A DNA stretch of 28,217 nucleotides. It comes from JAAYHV01 sp035268985. GTDB lineage: Bacteria > Bacillota > Clostridia > Peptostreptococcales > Anaerovoracaceae. The stretch lies in the NCBI GenBank assembly GCA_035268985.1, contig DATFJV010000136.1, positions 1-28,217 on the forward strand, read 5' to 3'. The position numbers were made by a program, and so were the translations under genes. This document shows positions 9,193-16,744 of this stretch, piece by piece (the stretch's first letter is position 1; each line of letters starts with the position of its first letter). Under the pieces are notes generated by a model, which worked only from the letters and a program-made list of their open reading frames with translations, was not told where the DNA came from and ran no database searches.

Positions 9193-9218
9193 ATACACCT
9201 TATTTAAATATTTTGCAC
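9190..9218 (-). promoter_or_regulatory. Probable promoter of the galactoside operon
   Basis: On the minus strand a perfect TATAAT occupies 9195-9190. A weak -35 (GTGCAA, 9218-9213) sits 17 bases upstream. The poor -35 would suit a promoter that needs an activator or is otherwise regulated. Start near 9183 gives a 22-base leader before the GH2 start. Confidence 0.6.
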
Positions 9219-9230
9219 TAATTAATCCCC

Positions 9231-9259
9231 TTTACTAAGTAGCGCTGTAATGTTAAAAT
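9231..9259 (+). promoter_or_regulatory. Possible promoter of the nucleotidyltransferase gene
   Basis: TTTACT (9231-9236), 17 bases, TAAAAT (9254-9259). The -10 matches 5 of 6 and the -35 matches 4 of 6. It would start about 27 bases before the preferred ATG at 9293. It is back to back with the galactoside operon promoter, so both could share a regulator. Confidence 0.4.
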
Positions 9260-9292
9260 ATAGAAGTTAAAATAATGAAAAAGGAGCTTGAT

Positions 9293-10204
9293 ATGGAACC
9301 AATACTATTAATTATGGCTGCTGGTATGGGCAGTAGATATGGCGGATTCAAACAAATAGATCCAATCACAGATGAAGGCGAAATCATTATGGATTTTTCC
9401 CTATATGATGCCTACGAAGCCGGATTTAGGAAAGTAATATTTGTCATTAGACACGATTTTGAAGACGCCTTCAAAAGATTCATAGATACTAGAGCAGGAA
9501 AGTATTTTGATGTAAAATATGCATATCAAAGTTTGGATGATTTACCTAGTGGTTTTGAACTTCCTGAAGGCAGAAAAAAGCCATGGGGAACAGGTCACGC
9601 CATATTAGCTGCTAGAAATATTATAGATGCACCCTTCGCGGTAATAAATGCAGATGATTACTATGGGAAAGAAGCTTTCGGAAAAATATATGACTATTTA
9701 TTAAACAAAGCTGATGAAAAAAATTACTGCATGGTAGGTTATAACGTTGAAAATACACTTTCTGATAATGGTAGCGTTACTAGAGGAGTTTGCAAGACTA
9801 CTGAAGATAATAAATTAATCGGCCTTAAAGAAACCTATGACATCGAAACGATTGATGGTAGAATTATATATTTTGAAAATGATGCTGAATTTGAAATAGA
9901 AAAAGGAACTTCCGTATCAATGAATATGTGGGGAATAGACAAGAGCTTTATAAAAGAAGCTCAATTAGGTTTTCCTAAGTTTCTAAAGGAAACGGCTGTA
10001 TCTAATCCTTTAAAGGGAGAATATTTACTTCCTACAATGATTGATGATTTAATTAAAAAAAACAAGATTGCAGTAGAAGTTCTAAATTCAAAAGACAAAT
10101 GGTTTGGTGTAACATATAAAGATGATAAGCCTATTGTAATGGATTCTATTAAAAAAATGAAGTCAGATAATAAATATCCTAAAGTTCTTTGGAAAATCGA
10201 GTAG
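9293..10204 (+). CDS. Sugar-phosphate nucleotidyltransferase (candidate UDP-galactose/UDP-glucose pyrophosphorylase)
   Basis: This 303-residue NTP-transferase has the pyrophosphorylase loop MAAGMGSRYGGFKQ (8-21), PWGTGHAI (97-104) and the metal-binding NADDYYG (119-125). Such enzymes join a sugar-1-phosphate to an NTP. The substrate is not readable. I start it at 9293, not the in-frame ATG at 9275, because AAGGAG (9281-9286) lies 6 bases before 9293 and inside the longer frame. It is divergent from a galactoside operon with galactokinase but no galT, so UTP + Gal-1-P to UDP-Gal, and UDP-Glc back to Glc-1-P, is an attractive role (inferred); ordinary UDP-Glc synthesis is the alternative. Its stop codon TAG (10202-10204) falls at the edge of the group II intron. 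Confidence 0.82.
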   Translation: MEPILLIMAAGMGSRYGGFKQIDPITDEGEIIMDFSLYDAYEAGFRKVIFVIRHDFEDAFKRFIDTRAGKYFDVKYAYQSLDDLPSGFELPEGRKKPWGTGHAILAARNIIDAPFAVINADDYYGKEAFGKIYDYLLNKADEKNYCMVGYNVENTLSDNGSVTRGVCKTTEDNKLIGLKETYDIETIDGRIIYFENDAEFEIEKGTSVSMNMWGIDKSFIKEAQLGFPKFLKETAVSNPLKGEYLLPTMIDDLIKKNKIAVEVLNSKDKWFGVTYKDDKPIVMDSIKKMKSDNKYPKVLWKIE

Positions 10205-10260
10205 GGGCTAACAAGTAAACCCGCTCACACCACCGAGCATGCCGTTCGGCACTCGGCGGT

Positions 10261-11514
10261 TCAACTCATATAATAATCTAAGCAACTAACTAGCCCTCGT
10301 TTTCCGAGGGTTTCTTTCTTAATTTGGCGTAATCCTGTGGTTTTGGCTGCAGCTTGATAATGGTCTCCAAAGCCTGCTGATTGCTTTGCCATCCATTCTG
10401 GTACGCCGAGTTTTCTCAGTCCCCATATTCTTTTCTGTCTTGTTTTCCACTGTTTCCAGATGACAATTCTCATTCTCGTTCGTAGATGTTCGTCTACTTT
10501 TGTCATTTGCGTTTTCATCTTTCCAATCTTAAAATAGTTTATCCATCCTCGGATAACCCAGTTAAGTGATTGGATTCTGGCATCCATACTGATTGACCAC
10601 GAGCGTTTGGTGAGTTGTTTCAGTTTCCTCTCAAATTTCTTTACAGAATCTCTGTGAGGTCTGCATTCCCATTTATCACCCATTTTACAGAATCCGAAGC
10701 CAAGATACTTTAGATTCGTCGGTTTTGTAACCTTTGTTTTGGTTATATTTACCTTTAACCCTAGTTTATTTTCTATCCATTTTGTTGTCGTATGCATTAC
10801 TCTATTTGCAGCTGCACTGCTTCCTACTGCGATTACACAGTCATCGGCATATCTTACAAAATGTAGTCCTCTTGACTCCAATTCTTTATCTAATTCATTT
10901 AGCATTATGTTGCTCAATATGGGAGATAAATTCCCACCTTGCGGTGTTCCTAGTGTCGCATCTTCGTATTTCCCTTTTACCATCACTCCAGCCTTTAAGT
11001 ATTTGGCTATTAAGGATTCTGTATCAGGGTCATTTATTATTTTATGCACTAGGGTCATCAGCTTGTCTTGGTTGACATTGTCAAAGAATTTCTCAAGGTC
11101 AATATCAACTATGTATGTATAGCCGTCATTGAAATACTCTAGTAGTTTCGCTATCGCTTGCTGAGCTCTTCTTCCAGGTCTAAATCCATAGCTGTATTTG
11201 CTAAAATGCGGTTCTACTATAGGTGTTATCACCTGCACTATAGCCTGTTCGATGATTCTGTCCATTACCGTTGGGATTCCAAGTTTTCGTATTCCCCCAT
11301 TTGCCTTTGGTATTTCCACTCTAAGCACCGGCTTGGGTTTGTACTTTCTCTTTTGGATTTGCTCTTTGATATTTGACCAATTTTCTTTTATGTAGTTGTA
11401 AACTTCATCTACTTCCACTTCGTCTATGCCACTTGCTCCTTTTTTGGCTTTTACCTTTTTGTAAGCAAGATTCATATTATCCTTGGCTAATATATCATCC
11501 GTTAGTTGTGACAT
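10261..11514 (-). CDS. ltrA: Group II intron reverse transcriptase/maturase
   Basis: This 417-residue protein is the intron-encoded reverse transcriptase that helps the intron splice and move. It shows the expected blocks: IPKANGGIRKLGIPTVMDRI (68-87), YGFRPGRRAQQA (109-120), DIDLEKFFDNV (137-147), GTPQGGNLSPILSNI (189-203) and the catalytic YADD (222-225). A thumb/maturase X domain follows, ending in the class C tail GKRGLVSCLDYYMS. There is no HNH endonuclease domain, as normal for class C, which inserts at terminator stem-loops. No frameshift or missing motif is visible, so it may be active. Base composition looks less AT-rich than the neighbours, fitting arrival by transfer. Confidence 0.95.
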   Translation of the reverse strand: MSQLTDDILAKDNMNLAYKKVKAKKGASGIDEVEVDEVYNYIKENWSNIKEQIQKRKYKPKPVLRVEIPKANGGIRKLGIPTVMDRIIEQAIVQVITPIVEPHFSKYSYGFRPGRRAQQAIAKLLEYFNDGYTYIVDIDLEKFFDNVNQDKLMTLVHKIINDPDTESLIAKYLKAGVMVKGKYEDATLGTPQGGNLSPILSNIMLNELDKELESRGLHFVRYADDCVIAVGSSAAANRVMHTTTKWIENKLGLKVNITKTKVTKPTNLKYLGFGFCKMGDKWECRPHRDSVKKFERKLKQLTKRSWSISMDARIQSLNWVIRGWINYFKIGKMKTQMTKVDEHLRTRMRIVIWKQWKTRQKRIWGLRKLGVPEWMAKQSAGFGDHYQAAAKTTGLRQIKKETLGKRGLVSCLDYYMS

Positions 11515-12026
11515 TTGTCTTCTTTTCCTTTCTTTGCTTCAATACCTATTAGTCCTATCTCCTATGATGCATTTTGCGCAATTACGATTTTGCTACTTTG
11601 CTTCTCGTCAGACATATGTATTTACATTTGTAAGTCAAATTGACTTTATGAATCGTTCAGCCCTTCGCTCCATTTCCATTACAGAAACTTCATCACTACT
11701 ATGGCTTCTGCTGACTTCTCGCAGTTCGTTATTACTGCGGATTTCTCCGTCTGCAAGACCTCACGGGATAAGTCATCAGTCTTTCATCGTCTACCTGCCT
11801 AATTTACCTGTATGAGTTACGACTATCTTTTGGACTTCGTGACACTTAGCCCACTTATCCATCATACAAGCCTATTTATTAGGTTCCTGTTGGTCAGGCT
11901 ACGATTTCGCTATTGCTTCTTCTCGCCCACACCTCATGGTGTGAACCTTGCAAGTTGCTACGGGGTTAGTTGATAGCTACGCCCCTTATGGACTTTCACC
12001 ACAGACTGACGGCATGTCCGTCATAC
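11515..12026 (-). ncRNA. Group II intron ribozyme domains I-IV (5' part)
   Basis: These 512 bases hold no gene. They are the structured 5' part of the intron RNA, from GTATG at 12026 to the start of the maturase gene, whose coding frame is looped out of domain IV. Numerous short inverted repeats are visible, for example TTCACACCATGAGGTGTGGG near 11944. Any open frames across it on the plus strand are artefacts of RNA structure. Confidence 0.8.
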
Positions 12027-12030
12027 TAGC

Positions 12031-12059
12031 AAAAAAAGGGGGCACCGCGTGCTCCTTTT
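12031..12059. terminator. Bidirectional intrinsic terminator shared by converging genes
   Basis: A 7-A run, GGGGGCAC, loop CGC, GTGCTCC, then TTTT. Plus-strand RNA forms 11 pairs with two G-U (35-45 with 49-59); minus-strand RNA has two A-C mismatches but a 7-U tail. It overlaps the stop codon of the histidine kinase. It would also have ended the nucleotidyltransferase transcript before the intron inserted between them. Confidence 0.75.
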
Positions 12060-13959
12060 ATATTACTTCCTTTATCTTAAGTAAAAGTTCATCAATATTT
12101 ATGGGCTTTGATAGATGTTCATTCATACCCGCATCAATACTTTCTTTAGTATCCTCTTTGAAGGCATTTGCAGAAAGACCTATTATAGGTGTTTTTATAC
12201 CTATTTCCCTTAATAATCTCGTTGCCTCAAGGCCATTCATAATTGGCATCTTTATATCCATTAATATTACATCTATTAAATCTTTTTTATCCGATTCCAT
12301 AAATTCCACAGCTTCTTTACCATTTTTAACAACTTCAGAATTTATTTTATTATTACTTAAAAGTTTGGTAACAACATATGAATTCATGTCAATATCTTCG
12401 ACAACTAGTACATTAATACCCTCCAATGATTTCTCCGTTCTTGTTTTTTTCTTCACATTATTTAAATCATTAATTTTTTCATTGGGTATTGTTATAGGAA
12501 TTCTTACAATAAACTCCGTACCCTCACCTTCTTTTGACTTGCATTTTATGCTTCCGTGCAATTCATCTAAAAGAAGTTTAACTATTGAAAGGCCAAGACC
12601 TGTACCTTCATAATTGCCTTTGCCTAATCCCGTATCCCTTTCAAAAGGCGAATACATTCTATCTATAAATTCTTCGGAGATTCCTATACCATTATCCTTT
12701 ATCTCGCATCTGCAAAATTTCCTTCCATATTCATCTATTTCAAATTCATTTTTAAAATCAATATTCCCACCCTCAGGAGTATATTTTATTGCATTATTTA
12801 GCAAATTAATTAATATTTGCATAACATGACTTTTGTCTAATAACAGTACATTGTGTTCCGTGGAGAAGACAAATGACATAGTTATATTTTTTTCATATGC
12901 ATAAGGTTTAATAATGGCCATTAATTCTTCTTCAAATTCTTTCATATTTACTTTAGACTCTTCAATTTTTATTTCCCCTGCTGATATTTTTGTCATATCC
13001 AAAATATCACCCAGTATTCTAGTTAAATAAGTTCCAGAACTTGTTATTTTCTTTATAACATCATCCTTATCCTCAACTTTATCCGCTGCTAAACCTATCT
13101 CTGCTAACCCTAAAATAGCATTAAGAGGTGTCCTTATATCATGGCTCATATTTGCTAAGAATTTATTTTTCATTTCACTTTCTTGTCTAACCCTAGACAT
13201 TTCATTAGCAACTTCTTTAATCTCAGTTATATCTTCATCATATCTGATTAATGCATCTTTACCATTCCAGTTAATTTTTTCCACATGAAGTTTTACTAAC
13301 CTATTTTGAGAATGTATTTTACTCTCAATATAACCATTTTGAGATTTTTCATCAAATAACTCGCACCAGTCACATGGCATATCTTTATTCTCTAAGGCTT
13401 TATGGCACTTCTTGTTAATCACATCACTTTGCTTTATATTATAGAGTTTTTCCGCATGCTTATTTGCAAAAAGTATTGTATAATCCTTAGGATCAATTAC
13501 CAATACGGATGAAGTCATTGTATCAAGAATATCTTTTTGCAGTTTATAATACCCTGTATTTAAAGCATTTATAACTTCGCTCTCTTCCACGGATAAATCC
13601 TGAACAAGGCCTAATATCCCGGCAACTTTATCATTTTTATTATAAAGGGGTAATTTAATTGCCTTAAATATTCTTCTTCCATCCAAGTTATTAAGATTAG
13701 GTTCAGGCTTATCTTCGTATATCTTCCCTGATAATGCTACCTCATCCCCTTTTATAAACTGGTTAGCAAAATCCTCATCAAAAAGTTCATAATCATTTTT
13801 TCCAATAAATTTTTCCTTGATAAATTGGTTACTGTTTATATATTTACTATTTGCTCCAAGATACACATGGTTAATATCCTTCCAAAAAACATGCATTGGA
13901 AGGGCTTCGAAAAGTTCTATGTAATTATCAATATCTTCAAGCCTAATCTTAATATCCAT
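12058..13959 (-). CDS. Cytoplasmic hybrid sensor histidine kinase (PAS-PAS-HisKA-HATPase-REC)
   Basis: This 633-residue protein senses a cytoplasmic signal and passes phosphate from histidine to its own receiver domain. Order: PAS domain (about 10-125), second PAS (about 140-250) with a cysteine cluster Cys185...PCDWC (195-199), HisKA with His273 in NMSHDIRTP, ATPase with N-box LINLLNNA (383-390), DNGIG (422-426) and GTGLGLS (452-458), and C-terminal REC with phospho-acceptor Asp568 in LMDIKMP. No transmembrane helices. The cysteine cluster could bind metal or sense redox (inference). It follows galE by 13 bases and is last in a pgi-pgm-galE operon, which is unusual; no separate response regulator or HPt protein is nearby, so its output is unknown. 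Confidence 0.92.
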   Translation of the reverse strand: MDIKIRLEDIDNYIELFEALPMHVFWKDINHVYLGANSKYINSNQFIKEKFIGKNDYELFDEDFANQFIKGDEVALSGKIYEDKPEPNLNNLDGRRIFKAIKLPLYNKNDKVAGILGLVQDLSVEESEVINALNTGYYKLQKDILDTMTSSVLVIDPKDYTILFANKHAEKLYNIKQSDVINKKCHKALENKDMPCDWCELFDEKSQNGYIESKIHSQNRLVKLHVEKINWNGKDALIRYDEDITEIKEVANEMSRVRQESEMKNKFLANMSHDIRTPLNAILGLAEIGLAADKVEDKDDVIKKITSSGTYLTRILGDILDMTKISAGEIKIEESKVNMKEFEEELMAIIKPYAYEKNITMSFVFSTEHNVLLLDKSHVMQILINLLNNAIKYTPEGGNIDFKNEFEIDEYGRKFCRCEIKDNGIGISEEFIDRMYSPFERDTGLGKGNYEGTGLGLSIVKLLLDELHGSIKCKSKEGEGTEFIVRIPITIPNEKINDLNNVKKKTRTEKSLEGINVLVVEDIDMNSYVVTKLLSNNKINSEVVKNGKEAVEFMESDKKDLIDVILMDIKMPIMNGLEATRLLREIGIKTPIIGLSANAFKEDTKESIDAGMNEHLSKPINIDELLLKIKEVI

Positions 13960-13972
13960 ACCATCACCTTAA

Positions 13973-14971
13973 TTAGATGTTCTGCTTCTCCCAGTTCCAT
14001 GCGTCTTTACACATGTCATTAAGGTTTTCTTTAGCTTCCCAGCTCAAAACCAACTTTGCTTTTTTAGTAGCTGCATAAATCTCTGCGATATCTCCTGGCC
14101 TTCTGTCTACAATTTCGAAAGGTATCTTTATATCATTTGATTTTTCAAAGGCTTTAATTACCTCTAGCACACTAAATCCATTTCCTGTGCCCAAATTTAT
14201 CACTACAGAACCGCTTTTATTCTTAGCATATTCTACAGCCTTAACATGACCCTTTGCAAGATCAACTACATGTATATAATCCCTTACTCCAGTTCCGTCT
14301 TTGGTTGGGTAATCATCACCGAAAACCTTTAGCTTTTCAAGCTTTCCAGCAGCAACCATTGTAATATATGGCATCAAATTATTAGGAACATCATTATTTC
14401 TTTCACCTAGTAAGCCACTTTTATGAGCTCCTATCGGATTAAAGTATCTTAATAGCACTGCACTAAAATCTTCCCAAGAAGCAGCTACATCTTTAACGAT
14501 TTGTTCTATCATATACTTTGTCCAACCATAAGGGTTAGTACAGCTCATTTCCATTGTTTCATCGCAAGGAACTATTTTAGCATCGCCATAAACAGTGGCA
14601 GATGAGCTAAACACAAAGTTTCTAACATCAAATTCTTTCATTAATTTTAAAACAGTTATAGCAGAATTTATATTATTTTCATAATACATAATAGGTTTTA
14701 AAACGGATTCTCCTACAGCTTTATATCCCGCAAAATGAATGATTCCATCTATCTTTTCATTGAGAAAAATATCCTTCATTTCCTCATAATCAGTACAATC
14801 GACTTCATATACTTTAACTTTTTTACCAGTTATTTTTTTTACTCTATCTAAAACCTCCGGTTTACTGTTATAATAATTATCAACAACAATTACATCATAA
14901 CCCGAGTCCAAAAGTTCCACAGCCGTGTGGGATCCTATATATCCGGCTCCACCTGTTAACAATATGCTCAT
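13973..14971 (-). CDS. galE: UDP-glucose 4-epimerase
   Basis: This 332-residue short-chain dehydrogenase-type epimerase interconverts UDP-galactose and UDP-glucose, the step needed both for galactose use and for making galactosyl donors. Seen: NAD-binding TGGAGYIGSH (6-15), FSSSATVYGD (121-130) with the catalytic serine, YGWTK (148-152) giving the Tyr-x-x-x-Lys pair, and NLGTGNGFSVLEVI later in the sequence. Length is normal for the family. The ATG directly abuts the stop of the phosphoglucomutase gene, indicating an operon with it. Confidence 0.97.
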   Translation of the reverse strand: MSILLTGGAGYIGSHTAVELLDSGYDVIVVDNYYNSKPEVLDRVKKITGKKVKVYEVDCTDYEEMKDIFLNEKIDGIIHFAGYKAVGESVLKPIMYYENNINSAITVLKLMKEFDVRNFVFSSSATVYGDAKIVPCDETMEMSCTNPYGWTKYMIEQIVKDVAASWEDFSAVLLRYFNPIGAHKSGLLGERNNDVPNNLMPYITMVAAGKLEKLKVFGDDYPTKDGTGVRDYIHVVDLAKGHVKAVEYAKNKSGSVVINLGTGNGFSVLEVIKAFEKSNDIKIPFEIVDRRPGDIAEIYAATKKAKLVLSWEAKENLNDMCKDAWNWEKQNI

Positions 14972-16729
14972 TTATTCCCCCTTTAATTCGTAGTTCATTT
15001 TATCTGTAACAGCACTACTTACTTCCATGAGCCTCATATTAGCCAAATTAATATCTTCACTATAGAATCCGAAGTACAATTTTAATTTAGGCTCTGTGCC
15101 AGAAGGTCTTACTCCAATCCAGTCATTTCCTTCTAGTTCATATATAAGTACGTTGCTTGGCGGGGATTCTATTTCTTCCACATCTCCAAAGGATGAATAA
15201 TATCTTTTACCAGTCAAATAATCATTTACAGCATTTACCTTTATACCTGCAATGTCTATACTTGTTTCTAGGTTTTTCCTAAGCTTAGCCATTGTTTCAT
15301 CTATGCTTTTTCTTCCTCCCATACCTTCACATATTATAGCCACTGTTTTTTCTGCGGCATATCCATATTTTTCATATATTCTTTCAAGCCTATCAAAGAG
15401 TGTTTCCCCTTTTTCTAAAGATACAGCTGCCATTTCCGCAAGTAGCATACTAGATACTACAGCATCTTTATCCCTTACCTTTGTTCCTGATAAATACCCA
15501 AAACTTTCTTCAAACCCAAACTGAAAACACTCATCTCCAAATTCATCATGCTTTTTAATCTTCTCTCCTATAAATTTAAACCCTGTTAAAACTTCATAAA
15601 GCTTAACGCCATAATCTTCGCATATATTCCGAGAAAGCTTAGTTGATACAATTGTGCTAACACAAAAGCTATTTTTTGACAAAACACCCATTTGTGCTTT
15701 TTCGCTTAATATATATTCCATCAAAAGAATCCCTATCTGATTTCCAGATAACAATCTGTATTCACCATTATTATCTCTTACACAAAGACCCGTTCTGTCA
15801 GAATCAGGGTCTGTAGCAATTGCAAGGGATGCATTTTCTTTTTTTGCCAAATTTATAGATAGCTCCATTGTTTCCCTAAGTTCAGGGTTTGGCACTTCCA
15901 CGGTTGGGAAGTTGCCATCAGGGTTTTCTTGCTCATGGACCACAATAACATTATTGAAGCCCAATTCCTTTAAGACCCTTCTAACCGGTTTATTCCCTGT
16001 ACCGTTTAAAGGGGAATATACTATTTTCATATCAGCATGCTTATTTACTGCTTCCCTATTGATTGAAAGGGATAAAAGCATATCATTATATTTCTTATCT
16101 AAATCTTCACCTAAATATGTCACTGCAAATTCTTCACAAAGTTCATCTATGCATTTTAAAGAATTCATAAATTCAAATATGTTGGAAATTTTTTCCATTT
16201 CTTTTTTTACTTTTCTGGCATCATCAGGGTTCAGTTGACACCCATCATCTCCATAAACCTTAAAACCGTTATAATTAGAAGGATTGTGGGAAGCAGTTAT
16301 CATTATACCTCCAATACAACTATATTCTCTAATGGCATAAGATAAAACAGGAACTGGCCTTCCTTCAGAAACAAGATACACTTTTATTCCAAGTTTACAA
16401 AGAACCCTAACTACCATCTTTGCATATTCATCTGAACATATTCTAGTGTCATAAGATACTGCTATTCCTCTTTTTAAGGCCTCATCACCTTTGGTTAATA
16501 TTACCTTACCATAACCTAATGTTGCTAAAGCAATATTATATATATTAATTCTATTTGTGCCTGCACCTCTGATACCCCTTAGCCCCGCTGTGCCAAAATC
16601 CAAATCAGTATAAAATCTTTCTTCGATTTCATTTTCATCATTTTCTATACCAAGAAGTTCTTTTCTTGTATCTTCATCCAAATATTTACTATCTAACCAT
16701 TCTTGATACTTATTAATTGCTACTGACAT
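14972..16729 (-). CDS. pgcA: Phosphoglucomutase (alpha-D-phosphohexomutase, PgcA-like)
   Basis: This 585-residue enzyme interconverts glucose-1-phosphate and glucose-6-phosphate. It has the active-site TASHNP (145-150, phospho-Ser147), metal-binding DPDSD (307-311), sugar-binding FEESFGY (406-412) and phosphate-binding RPSGTEPK (541-548). Length and the loop FGTAGLRG (45-52) match Firmicute PgcA-type phosphoglucomutases rather than the shorter GlmM. Phosphomannomutase side activity is possible. It lies 15 bases after pgi, with AGGAGG before the start, and abuts galE. Together the three link UDP-hexose to fructose-6-phosphate. Confidence 0.93.
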   Translation of the reverse strand: MSVAINKYQEWLDSKYLDEDTRKELLGIENDENEIEERFYTDLDFGTAGLRGIRGAGTNRINIYNIALATLGYGKVILTKGDEALKRGIAVSYDTRICSDEYAKMVVRVLCKLGIKVYLVSEGRPVPVLSYAIREYSCIGGIMITASHNPSNYNGFKVYGDDGCQLNPDDARKVKKEMEKISNIFEFMNSLKCIDELCEEFAVTYLGEDLDKKYNDMLLSLSINREAVNKHADMKIVYSPLNGTGNKPVRRVLKELGFNNVIVVHEQENPDGNFPTVEVPNPELRETMELSINLAKKENASLAIATDPDSDRTGLCVRDNNGEYRLLSGNQIGILLMEYILSEKAQMGVLSKNSFCVSTIVSTKLSRNICEDYGVKLYEVLTGFKFIGEKIKKHDEFGDECFQFGFEESFGYLSGTKVRDKDAVVSSMLLAEMAAVSLEKGETLFDRLERIYEKYGYAAEKTVAIICEGMGGRKSIDETMAKLRKNLETSIDIAGIKVNAVNDYLTGKRYYSSFGDVEEIESPPSNVLIYELEGNDWIGVRPSGTEPKLKLYFGFYSEDINLANMRLMEVSSAVTDKMNYELKGE

Positions 16730-16744
16730 ATAGCCTTCCTCCTT

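Larger units (their letters stand above)
10201..12026 (-). mobile_element. Group II intron, bacterial class C
   Basis: The ribozyme reads on the minus strand. Its 5' end is GTATG at 12026 (consensus GTGYG), followed by a domain I start resembling known IIC introns (TGGTGAAAGTCC). The open reading frame for the maturase lies at 10261-11514. Downstream is a domain V hairpin (AACCGCCGAG, GAAC tetraloop region, CTCGGTGGTG; about 10257-10222) and a domain VI hairpin ending CTAC at 10201. It sits four bases after the T-run of a terminator, as IIC introns prefer. The exact 3' boundary is uncertain by one or two bases because TAG occurs at both edges. About 1.83 kb and apparently intact. Confidence 0.88.

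Noticed and set aside
10734..11815. Several plus-strand open frames of 65-127 codons
   Set aside because: They are antisense to the maturase gene or lie in intron RNA structure, have no ribosome binding sites and encode low-complexity hydrophobic or Ser-rich sequences.
11948..12613. A 221-codon plus-strand frame across the terminator
   Set aside because: It spans the intron end, the terminator and the antisense of the receiver domain, and resembles no protein; a shadow of the histidine kinase.
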